Assembly: GCA_963739355.1 (NCBI GenBank)
Contig: CAVUAD010000005.1
Span: 1 to 64,000 of the forward strand
Origin: JAWVFM01 sp963739355
Lineage (GTDB): Bacteria > Actinomycetota > Thermoleophilia > Solirubrobacterales > 70-9
DNA: 64,000 nucleotides
Direction: 5' to 3'
A program made the translations under genes and the position numbers. This document shows positions 41,915 through 51,278 of the stretch, one piece after another (position 1 is the first letter of the stretch; every line of letters begins with the position of its first letter). The notes below the pieces were generated by a model. That model was not told the origin of the DNA. It searched no databases and saw only the letters and a list, made by a program, of their open reading frames with translations.

Positions 41915-42015
41915 CCTGGGCCGAGCCTATCGAGCCGCGCGCGCCGCCTGGCTGCGGCGTCCAGCCGAACCCCAGGCGCTAACGCGCTGTCTCAAGTGCG
42001 TCGATACACGGAGCG

Positions 42016-42879
42016 ATGGCAGGGGAGCCGGGAGACTTCGATCGCGCGCCGGCGCCCGAATGGCCGTCCGGCCCGGTGTACGGGCAGGTGCCACCGCCGC
42101 CGCCCGCCGCGGAGCCAGACTCCGGGCCGTCCCGGGAGGCGTGGTTCCTCGCCCTCGGCTTCTTCGTGGCGGCCCTCGTCGTCATGGCGAGCCGTCGTCA
42201 CGGATACGAGTCGGGCTACGCGCTCGGCAGGGTCGCCGCCACGGGAGCCATCAGCCTTCTCATCGCCACGCTCGTGCGCCGGGTCTACCTCACCGTGTCC
42301 GGCTCGGCCGGGGATGCCTGGCACCCCTGGGCCCTCGTCCTGGCCGGGGTCGCCGCGGTCCTGCTTGCCGCGACGACCTGGCCCGACCAGCGAGACGGCT
42401 CATCCGCTGAATCGTCCCTCGCCGCGTTCGCCAACGAGGCCCAGGCGTGCAGGAGCTCCACGCCGTCGCCGCTCGTGACCGGGGGCATGCTCTCGTTCCG
42501 TCCCGTCGACGACGGCACATCTCAGGCCTTCGACACGATGCTCACGCGGGCCGAGCCCACGATGGAGAGCCTGGTGGAGGTGCGCGCGGTCGACGACGGC
42601 GACCTGACGCCGGCCGTGGCCTTCGCGGCCCCGGGGTTCTCCGACTCGACGGTCCGATCCGGGTTCGTCTCCGGCCTCGAGAACTCGGTGGAGCAGGCCG
42701 GTGGGAGCTTTCAGTCCGTGGCCGCGAGCACCGGAACGGTGACCCTGCTGCAGGCCGGCCAACGGTACGTCGCCTCGGGCTTCGCGGGGTGCTACGCGGT
42801 GACCGTCGCCGCACCGAGCGAGTCGGCGGCGCTTCGGCTCGAGGAGGAGATCCTCCAGTTGCAGGCCGCGCGCCTTTAG
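42016..42879 (+). CDS. Three-helix membrane protein with an extracytoplasmic domain
   Basis: The 287-residue protein has a Pro-rich cytoplasmic N-terminus (PPPPPAAEPD), membrane segments at about 43-58, 72-88 and 103-121, then a soluble domain of about 160 residues starting SLAAFANEAQACRSS. A second Cys (FAGCYAVTV) in that domain could pair with the first. No family was recognised. The C-terminal half looks like an alpha/beta sensor or lipid-binding fold, but this is a guess. It ends 4 bp inside the convergent lipoamide dehydrogenase gene. Confidence 0.72.
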   Translation: MAGEPGDFDRAPAPEWPSGPVYGQVPPPPPAAEPDSGPSREAWFLALGFFVAALVVMASRRHGYESGYALGRVAATGAISLLIATLVRRVYLTVSGSAGDAWHPWALVLAGVAAVLLAATTWPDQRDGSSAESSLAAFANEAQACRSSTPSPLVTGGMLSFRPVDDGTSQAFDTMLTRAEPTMESLVEVRAVDDGDLTPAVAFAAPGFSDSTVRSGFVSGLENSVEQAGGSFQSVAASTGTVTLLQAGQRYVASGFAGCYAVTVAAPSESAALRLEEEILQLQAARL

Positions 42880-44246
42880 GCGTGAGTCGCCCAGCCGTCC
42901 ACGGCGCGCGCGGCGTCGAGGATGGCCTCGGACATGGTGGGGTGGGGGTGGATGATCCGGGCGAGCTCCTGGTAGCCGCCCTCCAGGGCGACCACGTCGA
43001 CGAGCTCGGCGATCATGTCGCAGGCGATGTTGCCCACGATGTGGGCGCCGAGGATCTCCCCGTACTCGGAGTCGGCGACGATCTTGACGAGGCCCTCGCG
43101 GTCGTCGTAGACGACTGAAGCGCCCGCCCCGCCGAGCTTGAACTTGCCGACCTTGATGTCGTGGCCCGCCTCCTTGGCCTGCGCCTCGGTCAGCCCGACG
43201 CTGGCGACCTGCGGGTGGCAGAACGTGGCGCCGGCGATCTGCTCGATCTTCACCGGGTGCGTCTCCGCGCCGGCGATCGTCTCCACGGCGACAACCCCCT
43301 CCTCGGAGGCCTTGTGGGCGAGCGCCGGGCCCCGCACGAGGTCGCCGATCGCGAACACCTTCCTGTTGGTCGTGCGCTGGAGCTCGTCGATCTTGACCCT
43401 GCCGTTCTCCTCCAGCTCGACCTTGGCCTCCGCGAGGTTCAGCGCCTCCACGTCCGGCCTGCGACCGCCGGCGATGCAGAGGTAGTCGACCTCGGCCGAC
43501 TGGTCCCCGTAGGTGAACTTCACAGACTTGCCGGTGTCCTCGACGTTCTCGACCGGGGCGCCCGTCGCGACCGTGATGTTCTGCTTCTTGAAGGCCCGCT
43601 CGACCACCCGGACCATGTCCTTGTCCTCGGCCGGGAGGATCTGGTCCAGCATCTCGATCAGCAGGACCTCCACGCCGAAGCGGCCGTACGCGGAGGCGAT
43701 CTCGGCGCCGGATGCGCCGGCGCCGACGACGGCGATCTTCTTCGGCAGGGCGTCGAGCGACCAGGCGCCCCAGGTGTCGACGATGCGGCCGCCGAACTCG
43801 ACGCCGGGGATCGGCATCGCTACCGAGCCGGTCGCGAGCACCACGGCCTTGGCCTCGTGGACCTCGTCGCCGACCTTCACGTTGCCGTCGGCCGTCAGCG
43901 ATCCCTCGCCGGAGATCTGCTCGACCTTGTTCTTGTCCCAGAGCATCTTCACGCCGCCCGAGAGCGTCTCGGAGACCTTGGCGCGCCGCTCGCCCAGGGC
44001 CTTCCAGTCCAAAGAGGGCTTCGCGACCTTGATGCCGAGCTCGGCCCCGTTGTTGGCGACCGTGTCGAAGACCTCTGCCGTGTGGAGCATGGTCTTGGCC
44101 GGGATGCAGGCGTAGTTGAGGCACCGCCCGCCCGGCTTGTCCTTCTCGACGACGGCGGTGCGCTGGCCGAGCTGGGCGGCCCGGATCGCGGCGACGTAGC
44201 CGCCGGGACCGCCGCCGATGACGATGATGTCGAAGGGATCTGCCAT
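42876..44246 (-). CDS. lpd: Dihydrolipoamide dehydrogenase, second gene
   Basis: The 456-residue flavoprotein has FDIIVIGGGPGGYVAAIRAAQ, the redox pair in GGRCLNYACIPAKTML, an NAD fold KIAVVGAGASGAEIASAYG and the C-terminal HPHPTMSEAI. It lacks a lipoyl domain, unlike the operon-encoded E3. The ATG at 44246 is chosen since homology begins there. It could serve the bkd complex, which has no E3 of its own in its operon, or glycine cleavage. It stands alone, divergent from the ABC transporter. Confidence 0.94.
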   Translation of the reverse strand: MADPFDIIVIGGGPGGYVAAIRAAQLGQRTAVVEKDKPGGRCLNYACIPAKTMLHTAEVFDTVANNGAELGIKVAKPSLDWKALGERRAKVSETLSGGVKMLWDKNKVEQISGEGSLTADGNVKVGDEVHEAKAVVLATGSVAMPIPGVEFGGRIVDTWGAWSLDALPKKIAVVGAGASGAEIASAYGRFGVEVLLIEMLDQILPAEDKDMVRVVERAFKKQNITVATGAPVENVEDTGKSVKFTYGDQSAEVDYLCIAGGRRPDVEALNLAEAKVELEENGRVKIDELQRTTNRKVFAIGDLVRGPALAHKASEEGVVAVETIAGAETHPVKIEQIAGATFCHPQVASVGLTEAQAKEAGHDIKVGKFKLGGAGASVVYDDREGLVKIVADSEYGEILGAHIVGNIACDMIAELVDVVALEGGYQELARIIHPHPTMSEAILDAARAVDGWATHA

Positions 44247-44388
44247 GGCGGGCGACTTTATAGGACGAAATTGGCGCGCCCGCTCAGAGCTAGGCGGCGC
44301 CCGCTTCGGTGACGCTGTTCCCGGCCGGAGCCCGGAGTCAACGCTCGGCCTGTTGTAGCCTCGCACACCAGTCGGAGGAGGTGCGAGG

Positions 44389-45144
44389 ATGAGTACGGAA
44401 CCGGGTTCCGCGGTAGCGGAGTCGCTCGTTGCGGCGCAGGGCGTCGAGAAGCGTTACGGGGAAGGCGCCACCGCGGTCCACGCGCTGCGCGGTGTCGACC
44501 TCGACCTGCGGCAGGCGAGCTTGACCGCCGTCATGGGCCCCTCGGGCTCGGGCAAGTCGACGCTGATGCACATCCTTGCCGGCCTCGACCAGCCAACCGC
44601 GGGGAAGGTGCAGATCGCGGACACCGAGATCACGACGCTCGGCGACGACGAGCTCACCCAGCTGCGGCGCGAGCACATCGGGTTCGTCTTCCAGTTCTTC
44701 AATCTGCTGCCGATGCTGACGGCGGAGGAGAACGTCCTGCTGCCCCTCGCGATCGCCGGCAAGAAGCCGGATCCCGGCTGGTACGCGGACCTGATCGAGC
44801 GCGTTGGCCTGAAGGACCGCGTGAGCCACCGCCCGAGCGAGCTCTCCGGCGGCCAGCAGCAGCGGGTCGCCATCGCGCGCGCCCTCGTCTCCCGCCCGAC
44901 CGTGATGTTCGCCGACGAGCCGACGGGCAACCTCGACTCGGCGACCAGCGCCGAGATCCTCGAGCTGCTGCGCAAGTCCGTCGACGCCTACGAGCAGACC
45001 ACGCTGATGGTCACGCACGACCCCGACGCGGCCGCGATTGCCGACCGCGTCCTGTTTCTCGCCGACGGCCGCATCGTGCAGGACCTGGCCGACCCTGACT
45101 TCGACCAGATACTCGCCACGACGCAGGACCTCAGCCGCTCTTGA
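44389..45144 (+). CDS. ABC transporter ATPase, MacB/LolD type
   Basis: The 251-residue ATPase has Walker A GPSGSGKST, Q-loop FQFFNLLPMLTAEENVLLPL, signature LSGGQQQRVAIARAL, Walker B VMFADEPT and H-loop VTHD. The sequence class is that of MacB/LolD/FtsE partners, which drive mechanotransmission or lipoprotein/peptide export. GGAGG lies 6-10 bases upstream of ATG 44389. It is translationally coupled to the FtsX-domain permease. Confidence 0.95.
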   Translation: MSTEPGSAVAESLVAAQGVEKRYGEGATAVHALRGVDLDLRQASLTAVMGPSGSGKSTLMHILAGLDQPTAGKVQIADTEITTLGDDELTQLRREHIGFVFQFFNLLPMLTAEENVLLPLAIAGKKPDPGWYADLIERVGLKDRVSHRPSELSGGQQQRVAIARALVSRPTVMFADEPTGNLDSATSAEILELLRKSVDAYEQTTLMVTHDPDAAAIADRVLFLADGRIVQDLADPDFDQILATTQDLSRS

Positions 45145-47720
45145 ACAAGGTCGCGCTCAAGGGTCTCGCGTTCCGGCGAGGCCGGACGCTCCTGACGACG
45201 GTTGCGATCGTCATCGGCGTCGCGATGGTCAGCGGCACCTACGTCCTCACCGACACCATCTCCGCCGCGTTCGACTCGATCTTCCAGAGCTCCTACGCAA
45301 ACACCAGCGCCGTCATCTCCGGCAAGAGCGTGGTCTCCAACTCGGCGTCGGGCAACGCGACGGTTCCGGAGTCGACCCTGGCAAAGGTCCGCAAGCTGCC
45401 GAGCGTCCAGGAGGCGGCGGGGGCGATCTTCGACACCAACGGGACGACGGATCGCGCGCAGCTCCTCGACAAGCAGGGCAACGCGATCTCGATCGGAGGC
45501 GCGCCCAACTTCGGGTTCGGCTTCGACCCGAAGGCGACGCGCTTCAACCCGATGCAGCTGACCGCGGGCCGGTTCGCGACCAAGGACGACGAGGTCGTGA
45601 TCGACAAGGGCACCGCCGACAAGTACGGCTACGCCGTCGGCGACAAGATCGGCGTCTCGGCCAGGGGCCCGACGCGGGAGTTCACGATCTCCGGGATCGC
45701 GAAGTTCGGGTCGGTCAACTCGCTCGGCGGAGCGACGATCGCCGTGTTCAACGTTCCGACGGCCCAACGGCTGACGGGGAAGGAGGGGGAGTTCGACATC
45801 GTCTTCCTCGCCGCGAACCCTGGCTTCGGCACGAGCGAGCTGATCTCCCAGGTCCGCCCGCTGCTGCCGCCCGCCACCCAGGTTCAGTCCGGCGCCCAGC
45901 AGGCTGCGAGCCAGGCGAAGGACACGGAGGATGCCCTCCAGTTCATCCGCTACTTCCTGCTCGCCTTCGCGGGGATCGCCGTCATCGTCGGCGCTTTCGT
46001 CACCTTCAACACCATCTCGATCACGGTCGCCCAGCGGATCCGCGAGTTCGCCACGCTGCGCTCGCTTGGCGCCTCTCGCCGGCAGGTGCTGCGCTCGGTC
46101 CTGATCGAGAGCTTCTTCACCGGGCTTCTTGCGTCCGTCGTCGGCCTCTTCGCGGGACTCGGGCTCGCCAAGGGCCTCAACGCCCTGTTCTCCGCCCTTG
46201 ACGTCTCGCTTCCAGAGACTGGCCTGGTCTTCGCGACCCGGACGATCATCGTCTCGCTCGTGCTGGGAGTGGGGGTGACGGTTCTCTCCAGCCTGATTCC
46301 CGCCGTCCGTGCCACGCGGATCCCCCCCGTGTCCGCCATGCGGGAGGGCGCGACGCTGCCACCGACGCGCGTTTCGAAGCGGCGCGGGCTCGTCGTCGGG
46401 ATCCTCGCGGTGATCACGGCCGCGCTGCTCGCCTACGGATCGTTCGGCGAGGCCGGAACGGGAACGTCGCTCCTCTACGTGCTCGGCGGGTGCCTGGCGC
46501 TGTTCTTCGTCGTCGGGCTGTCCGCGTCCCGGGCCGTGGGGCCGCTCGCCGAGGTCGTCGGCGCGCCCGCCCGGCGGTTCGCCGGCGAGGCCGGCCGCCT
46601 GGCGAGCGAAAACGCCACGCGCAACCCGGTTCGGACGGCCCGCACCGCCGCCGCCCTCATGGTCGGCCTCGCGCTGGTCACGATCGTGGCCACCCTGGGC
46701 GCAGGCCTACGGAACTCGGATCGCAAGACGCTCGAGGACACGGTCACCGCCGACTACGTCGTGACCTCCAAGAACGGCTTCGACCCGTTTCCGCAGGCCG
46801 CCGGCGACGCCCTCGCCAGGGCGCCGGGCGTGACCGGCAGCGCGGACATGCGCCAGGACCGCGCCAACATCTTCGGCGAGGACAAGAGTGTCTCCAGCGT
46901 CCCCCCGGGCTTCACCAGGTTCTTCGACCTGTACCTCGGCGGCGACGCCGCCCGGATCGCCGACGGGCTCGGAGCGCACGGCGCGATCGTCGACGGCAAC
47001 TACGCCGACGACGCCAACCTTCACGTCGGGAGCCGCTTCCGGATCCAGACGCCGTCCGGCCGGCACCTTGCCCTCCAGGTCGAGGGCATCACCTCGCCGC
47101 CCACCATCCAGAAGATCGACCCGCTGATCGGCAAGGTCGTGATCTCTCAAGCAGCGTTCGATGGCTCGTTCCCCCGCCCCCAGAACCAGTTCGCGTTCGC
47201 CGACATGCACGGCGGGGCGACGGACGCGAACACGGCGGCGCTGAAGAGCTCGGTGAAGGACTTCTCCGACGCGAAGGTCGAAACCAAGGCCGGCTGGGTG
47301 GACACGCGGTCGGGCGGCGTGGACCAGCTGCTCAATCTCCTCTACGTACTGCTCGCCCTGTCGGTGGTGGTGAGCCTCTTCGGGATGGTCAACACGCTCG
47401 TCCTCTCGGTCTTCGAGCGCACGCGGGAGATCGGGATGCTCCGGGCCGTCGGCATGAAGCGCCGCCAGGTTCGGCGCATGATCCGCCAGGAGAGCGTGAT
47501 CACCGCGTTGATCGGCGCCGGGCTCGGCCTGCCGCTTGGTGTGTTCCTCGCCGCCGTGATAACCAAGGTGCTGTCGACCGAGGGGATCTCGTTCTCGCTA
47601 CCGGTCGGCTCGCTTATCGTCTTCACGATCGTCGCCATCGGCGCCGGGATCGCGGCCGCGGTCGTCCCCGCCCGCCGGGCTGCGAAGCTGGAGATCCTCG
47701 GCGCCCTGCACTACGAGTGA
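45141..47720 (+). CDS. FtsX-domain ABC permease
   Basis: The 859-residue permease has an N-terminal helix (about 14-36), a large periplasmic-type core domain, then two FtsX units: helices near 265-300, 320-345 and 365-385, and again near 725-850 (LLNLLYVLLALSVVVSLFGMVNTLVLSVFERTREIGMLRAVGMKRRQV, read in parts). Internal helices near 410-465 separate the halves. The TTG start overlaps the ATPase stop (TTGA). Such a two-lobed permease is typical of actinobacterial exporters of unknown substrates. Confidence 0.92.
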   Translation: MNKVALKGLAFRRGRTLLTTVAIVIGVAMVSGTYVLTDTISAAFDSIFQSSYANTSAVISGKSVVSNSASGNATVPESTLAKVRKLPSVQEAAGAIFDTNGTTDRAQLLDKQGNAISIGGAPNFGFGFDPKATRFNPMQLTAGRFATKDDEVVIDKGTADKYGYAVGDKIGVSARGPTREFTISGIAKFGSVNSLGGATIAVFNVPTAQRLTGKEGEFDIVFLAANPGFGTSELISQVRPLLPPATQVQSGAQQAASQAKDTEDALQFIRYFLLAFAGIAVIVGAFVTFNTISITVAQRIREFATLRSLGASRRQVLRSVLIESFFTGLLASVVGLFAGLGLAKGLNALFSALDVSLPETGLVFATRTIIVSLVLGVGVTVLSSLIPAVRATRIPPVSAMREGATLPPTRVSKRRGLVVGILAVITAALLAYGSFGEAGTGTSLLYVLGGCLALFFVVGLSASRAVGPLAEVVGAPARRFAGEAGRLASENATRNPVRTARTAAALMVGLALVTIVATLGAGLRNSDRKTLEDTVTADYVVTSKNGFDPFPQAAGDALARAPGVTGSADMRQDRANIFGEDKSVSSVPPGFTRFFDLYLGGDAARIADGLGAHGAIVDGNYADDANLHVGSRFRIQTPSGRHLALQVEGITSPPTIQKIDPLIGKVVISQAAFDGSFPRPQNQFAFADMHGGATDANTAALKSSVKDFSDAKVETKAGWVDTRSGGVDQLLNLLYVLLALSVVVSLFGMVNTLVLSVFERTREIGMLRAVGMKRRQVRRMIRQESVITALIGAGLGLPLGVFLAAVITKVLSTEGISFSLPVGSLIVFTIVAIGAGIAAAVVPARRAAKLEILGALHYE

Positions 47721-47726
47721 AGGGCT

Positions 47727-48239
47727 CTACAGCGGCGGGCGGGAGGGGCGCTCCGGCATCTGGATGCGCGCCATCGCCTTGATCATGAAGTAGAAGAGCG
47801 CGCCGGCGATCGCGATCAGCGCCGTGTTGCCCGCGACCTGCACCGCGCTCGTGGCGCCGACCAGGCCGATGGCGGCCGAGAGGATGAGGAACGCGAGGAC
47901 CACCTCGAAGCCGAGGACCGCCCAGTAGCGCGCCCGCCACATGCCGATTGCCGCCATGCCCATCAGAAACGCCGGCGTGATCACCTGCAGCAGGGCGGGG
48001 CGGTCGCCGTTGACCTTCGCGCCCGCCACGTAGGCGACGACCACTGCGACCGCGATGAGCCCGGCGATCACGGCGCCGATCGTCACCACGGTCGGGCGCT
48101 GGTTCTTGGCAAGAGGCTCGAGCCGGTCGCGAACCGTCTGGTTCTTCGCCTCGGAGCGCGCCGCCATCTGCTCGCGGCGCTCGGCGCCCCGCGCCTTGCG
48201 CTTGCGGCGCTCGGCGCGCTTGTCCTCCCGGTTCGCCAT
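47727..48239 (-). CDS. Four-helix membrane protein of unknown function
   Basis: The 170-residue protein has a strongly charged N-terminus (about 1-48, rich in Lys/Arg/Glu) and four hydrophobic helices at about 51-73, 82-102, 105-128 and 133-153. WRARYWAVLGFEVVLAFLIL sits in the third loop-helix. The ATG overlaps the thiE stop (ATGA), so it is probably co-transcribed with thiE. No family was identified; a thiamine transport role is not supported by any motif. Confidence 0.78.
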   Translation of the reverse strand: MANREDKRAERRKRKARGAERREQMAARSEAKNQTVRDRLEPLAKNQRPTVVTIGAVIAGLIAVAVVVAYVAGAKVNGDRPALLQVITPAFLMGMAAIGMWRARYWAVLGFEVVLAFLILSAAIGLVGATSAVQVAGNTALIAIAGALFYFMIKAMARIQMPERPSRPPL

Positions 48240-48898
48240 CAGCCGGATTTCACCACGGCTCTTCGCAGGGCGCGCGCGGCGGCCGCCGGATCGGCAGCAT
48301 CGCGGATCGCACGCACCACCACGATCCGCTTGGCGCCTGCTTCGACCACCTGGTCGACGTTGCCGGCGTCGATGCCGCCGATGGCGAACCACGGCAGGGT
48401 CGCTCGCTCGGCGGCGTGACGGACGTAATCGAGTCCAGCGGCTGGACGTCCTGCCTTCGTCGGCGTTTCCCAGACGGGGCCCACGCTCACCTGATCGGGC
48501 CGGGCGTCCCCCTCGGCGGCGTGCGCCCTCGCGAGCTGATCGGGCGAGTGCGTCGAAAGTCCGACCAGCGCGTCCTCGCCGGCGGCTTCGCGGGCGGCCG
48601 CGACCGGAATGTCGTCCTGGCCCACGTGCACGCCGTCGGCCGCGACCGCCCGGGCCAGCTCGGGGTTGTCGTTGACGAAGAACAGCGCCCCGGCTGCCGA
48701 CGCCGCCTCGCGAAACGAGGCGGCCGTTTCGGCCAGCGCGGCGCGGCTGAGCTCCCGGTCGCGGAGCTGCACGATGTCCACTCCGCCCTCGAGCGCGGCC
48801 TCGACGACGGCACGCGCGACGTCGGGCCCCCCCATCCCGTCGGTGACGAAGTAGAGGCGCGCTCGGCTCAGTGCCTCTCGCCTGCGCTCGGCTTCCAT
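48239..48898 (-). CDS. thiE: Thiamine-phosphate synthase
   Basis: The 219-residue TIM-barrel enzyme joins HMP-PP and the thiazole phosphate. RLYFVTD, GGVDIVQLRDRELS, LFFVNDNPELARAVAADGVHVGQDD, VGLSTHS, VSVGPVWETPTKAG and FAIGGIDAGNVDQVVEAGAKRIVVVRAI are the successive family motifs. It is transcribed away from the thiO-thiS-thiG operon. No riboswitch was seen on its own strand, so it may escape TPP control in this genome. Confidence 0.95.
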   Translation of the reverse strand: MEAERRREALSRARLYFVTDGMGGPDVARAVVEAALEGGVDIVQLRDRELSRAALAETAASFREAASAAGALFFVNDNPELARAVAADGVHVGQDDIPVAAAREAAGEDALVGLSTHSPDQLARAHAAEGDARPDQVSVGPVWETPTKAGRPAAGLDYVRHAAERATLPWFAIGGIDAGNVDQVVEAGAKRIVVVRAIRDAADPAAAARALRRAVVKSG

Positions 48899-48954
48899 CA
48901 CGCCAGTATCGGCGAACGGGGCCTGTGGCTGGGTCCTGGCGGGAGTACGATGGA

Positions 48955-49052
48955 TGCACAACGGGAGCCCGCACGCAGCGGGCTGAGAGGGCGGCAGCGC
49001 GGCCGCCGACCGTCTGAACCTGACCCGGGTAATGCCGGCGCAGGGATGGTTT
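48955..49052 (+). ncRNA. TPP riboswitch (THI element)
   Basis: The conserved core elements are present in order: CTGAGAGG at 48983-48990 following a GGGAGCCCGC/GCGGGCTG stem, and CTGAACCTGACCCGGGTAATGCCGG from 49014 with CAGGGA ending at 49046. The element precedes thiO by about 30 bases, so TPP binding should repress thiO-thiS-thiG, probably by hiding the GGAGG at 49069-49073. The ends are approximate. Confidence 0.95.
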
Positions 49053-49079
49053 GCAAAGCGCCCCGCCCGGAGGTGACGC

Positions 49080-50270
49080 TTGAGCGATGCAGACGCAAAC
49101 GTAGGCGTGGTTGCGCTACCGGCGCGGCACGGCGGCGAGCTCGATGCCGTCGTCGTCGGCGCGGGCGTGATCGGCCTTGCCACCGCCTGGCGCGCCGTTC
49201 GGCGTGGGTTGCGGGTCCGGGTGCTGGAGCGCGAACGCCCTGGAGCCGGGGCCTCAGGGGTCGCCGCGGGCATGCTCGCGCCGGTGGGCGAGGCGAGCTG
49301 GGGCGAGGAGCGCGTGCTCGAGCTCGGTTTGGCCTCCGCGTCGGCGTGGCCCGGCTTCGCGGCGGAGCTCGAGTCCGAGTCGGGCCTCCAGACGGGCTAC
49401 CGCCGCTGCGGGGCGATCCACGTCGCCCTCGACCGCGACGAGGCCGAGGAGCTTCGCCGCCGCCATGAGCTCATGCGGACGCACGGGCTCGACGCCGGCC
49501 TGCTCACGCCCAGCTCGGCCCGTGAGCTCGAGCCCGGGCTCGCGCCGTCGCTCGCCGCGGCCGTCGAGGCGGCCGGGGAGGCGGTGGTGGACCCGCCGGC
49601 GCTGATTGCGGCTCTCGGGGCTGCCGTCGAGGCGGCCGGCGGGGAGATCCGCTCGGCGGCCGAGGTTGTGGAGCCGGTTCTCGAGGGCAGCGCGCTTCGC
49701 GGCGTGGTCACGGCGGACGGTCAGGAGCACCGCGCTCCGGCGATCGTCGCCGCCACCGGGTGCTGGTCCGGAGCCCTCGGCTGGCTCCCCGCCGGGGCCC
49801 GTCCGCCCGTCCGCCCGGTCAAGGGCCAGGTCCTGACGCTCCGCGGCGACCCGGCCCAGCCGGTCTGCCGGCGTCTCGTCGTTGGCGAGCGGGTGTACCT
49901 CGTGCCGCGCGAGGACGGGCGCCTGGTGGTCGGCGCCACCGTGGAGGAGCTCGGCTTCGACCTCCGGGTCACGGCGGGCGGGGTCCACGAGCTGCTCCGC
50001 GAGGCATACCGGCTGCTTCCGGACGTCGCCGAGCTCGACTTCCTCGAGGCGCGTGCCGGCATGCGGCCGGCCACCGCGGACAACGCGCCGCTCATCGGCC
50101 CCGGCGCCCTCGACGGCCTCTTCCTCGCGACCGGGCACTACCGCAACGGCGTCCTCCAGGCGCCCGTCACCGCTGAGGCGGCCGCCGCGTGGATCGCGGG
50201 TGACGAGCCTTCGGGCGCGGCCGCGGCGTTCGACCCGTCCGCCCGAGCCGGCACCGAGGCGGCGCGATGA
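49080..50270 (+). CDS. thiO: Glycine oxidase ThiO
   Basis: The 396-residue FAD enzyme oxidises glycine to the imine used for thiazole formation. AVVVGAGVIGLATAWRAVRRGLRVRVLER is the dinucleotide-binding fold (read in parts). GASGVAAGMLAPVGEA, RPVKGQVLTLRG and ARAGMRPATADNAPLIG with GHYRNGVLQAP at the C-terminus match ThiO. The TTG start at 49080 lies 6 bases behind GGAGG. It is the first gene of the riboswitch-controlled operon and overlaps thiS by ATGA. Confidence 0.95.
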   Translation: MSDADANVGVVALPARHGGELDAVVVGAGVIGLATAWRAVRRGLRVRVLERERPGAGASGVAAGMLAPVGEASWGEERVLELGLASASAWPGFAAELESESGLQTGYRRCGAIHVALDRDEAEELRRRHELMRTHGLDAGLLTPSSARELEPGLAPSLAAAVEAAGEAVVDPPALIAALGAAVEAAGGEIRSAAEVVEPVLEGSALRGVVTADGQEHRAPAIVAATGCWSGALGWLPAGARPPVRPVKGQVLTLRGDPAQPVCRRLVVGERVYLVPREDGRLVVGATVEELGFDLRVTAGGVHELLREAYRLLPDVAELDFLEARAGMRPATADNAPLIGPGALDGLFLATGHYRNGVLQAPVTAEAAAAWIAGDEPSGAAAAFDPSARAGTEAAR

Positions 50271-50470
50271 CGATCGTCCTGAACGGTGAGCGTGTGGAGC
50301 TGGGGGCCGGGGCCAGCGTCGCGGATGCGGTCGCGCTTGCCGGGGCCGCCGGGACGCGGGGGGTCGCCGTGGCCCTCGACGGCGAGGTCGTGCCCCGTGA
50401 GGCCTGGGAGCGGACCGTCCTCAGCGAGGGCCAGGGCGTCGAGGTTGTCAGGGCGATTCAAGGAGGCTGA
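50267..50470 (+). CDS. thiS: Sulfur carrier protein ThiS
   Basis: The 67-residue ubiquitin-fold carrier ends in the Gly-Gly needed for thiocarboxylation (AIQGG). VLNGERVEL and VAVALDGEVVPREAWERT are typical. The ATG overlaps the thiO stop. The activating enzyme ThiF is not in the window. Confidence 0.95.
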   Translation: MTIVLNGERVELGAGASVADAVALAGAAGTRGVAVALDGEVVPREAWERTVLSEGQGVEVVRAIQGG

Positions 50471-50471
50471 C

Positions 50472-51278
50472 GTGGAGCGCGCAACGCCAGAGAGGCAGAC
50501 CGACGCGGGCTTCGAGCTCGGCGGCCGCACGTGGACTTCTCGGCTGATCATGGGCACGGGGGGCTTCCGCTCGCTGGAGGCCGCCGAGCGAGCGATCGCC
50601 GCGTCGGGCGCGGAGATCGTGACCGTCGCGCTGCGCCGGGTCGACCCGGAGGCGCAGGGGTCGGTGCTGGAGGTGATCGAGCGCCTCGGGCTCTTCGCGC
50701 TCCCCAACACGGCGGGTTGCTACACGGCGCGCGACGCCGTACGCACGGCGAAGCTCGCGCGCGAGGCCTTCGAGACGGACTGGGTGAAGCTCGAGGTGAT
50801 CGGCGACGACCGCACGCTCTACCCGGACGCGGTGGAGCTGCTCCAGGCCGCCGAGGAGCTGGTCGCCGCCGGCTTCACGGTGCTGCCGTACACGAACGAC
50901 GACCCCATCCTGGCGCGGCGGCTGGAGGACGTGGGCTGCGCGGCGGTGATGCCGCTCGGCTCGCCGATCGGGTCCGGAATGGGGATCCGCAACCCGTACA
51001 ACGTCGCGATCATCGTCGAGCGCGCCGGCGTCCCCGTCGTGCTCGACGCGGGGATCGGCACCGCCTCCGAGGCCGCGATGGCCATGGAGCTCGGCTGCGA
51101 CGCCGTGCTGCTGGCGAGCGCGGTGTCGCGTGCCGAGGATCCCGAGCGCATGGCGGTGGCGATGCGCAGGGCGGTGGAGGCGGGTTTCGGTGCAAGACGA
51201 GCCGGCCGCATCGCCCGCAAGCTCCACGCGGAGGCCTCGACGCCCACCGAGGGGACTGCAGATCTCGGCGCCGGGTAG
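50472..51278 (+). CDS. thiG: Thiazole synthase ThiG
   Basis: The 268-residue enzyme condenses DXP, thiocarboxylated ThiS and the glycine imine to the thiazole. LIMGTGGFRSLEAAERAI, LPNTAGCYTARDAVRTAKLAREAF, DWVKLEVIGD (Schiff-base lysine), VMPLGSPIGSGMGI and VVLDAGIGTASEAAMAMELG are all present. GTG at 50472 follows AGGAGG by 5 bases. It is the last gene of the riboswitch operon; thiC and thiD are elsewhere. Confidence 0.96.
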   Translation: MERATPERQTDAGFELGGRTWTSRLIMGTGGFRSLEAAERAIAASGAEIVTVALRRVDPEAQGSVLEVIERLGLFALPNTAGCYTARDAVRTAKLAREAFETDWVKLEVIGDDRTLYPDAVELLQAAEELVAAGFTVLPYTNDDPILARRLEDVGCAAVMPLGSPIGSGMGIRNPYNVAIIVERAGVPVVLDAGIGTASEAAMAMELGCDAVLLASAVSRAEDPERMAVAMRRAVEAGFGARRAGRIARKLHAEASTPTEGTADLGAG

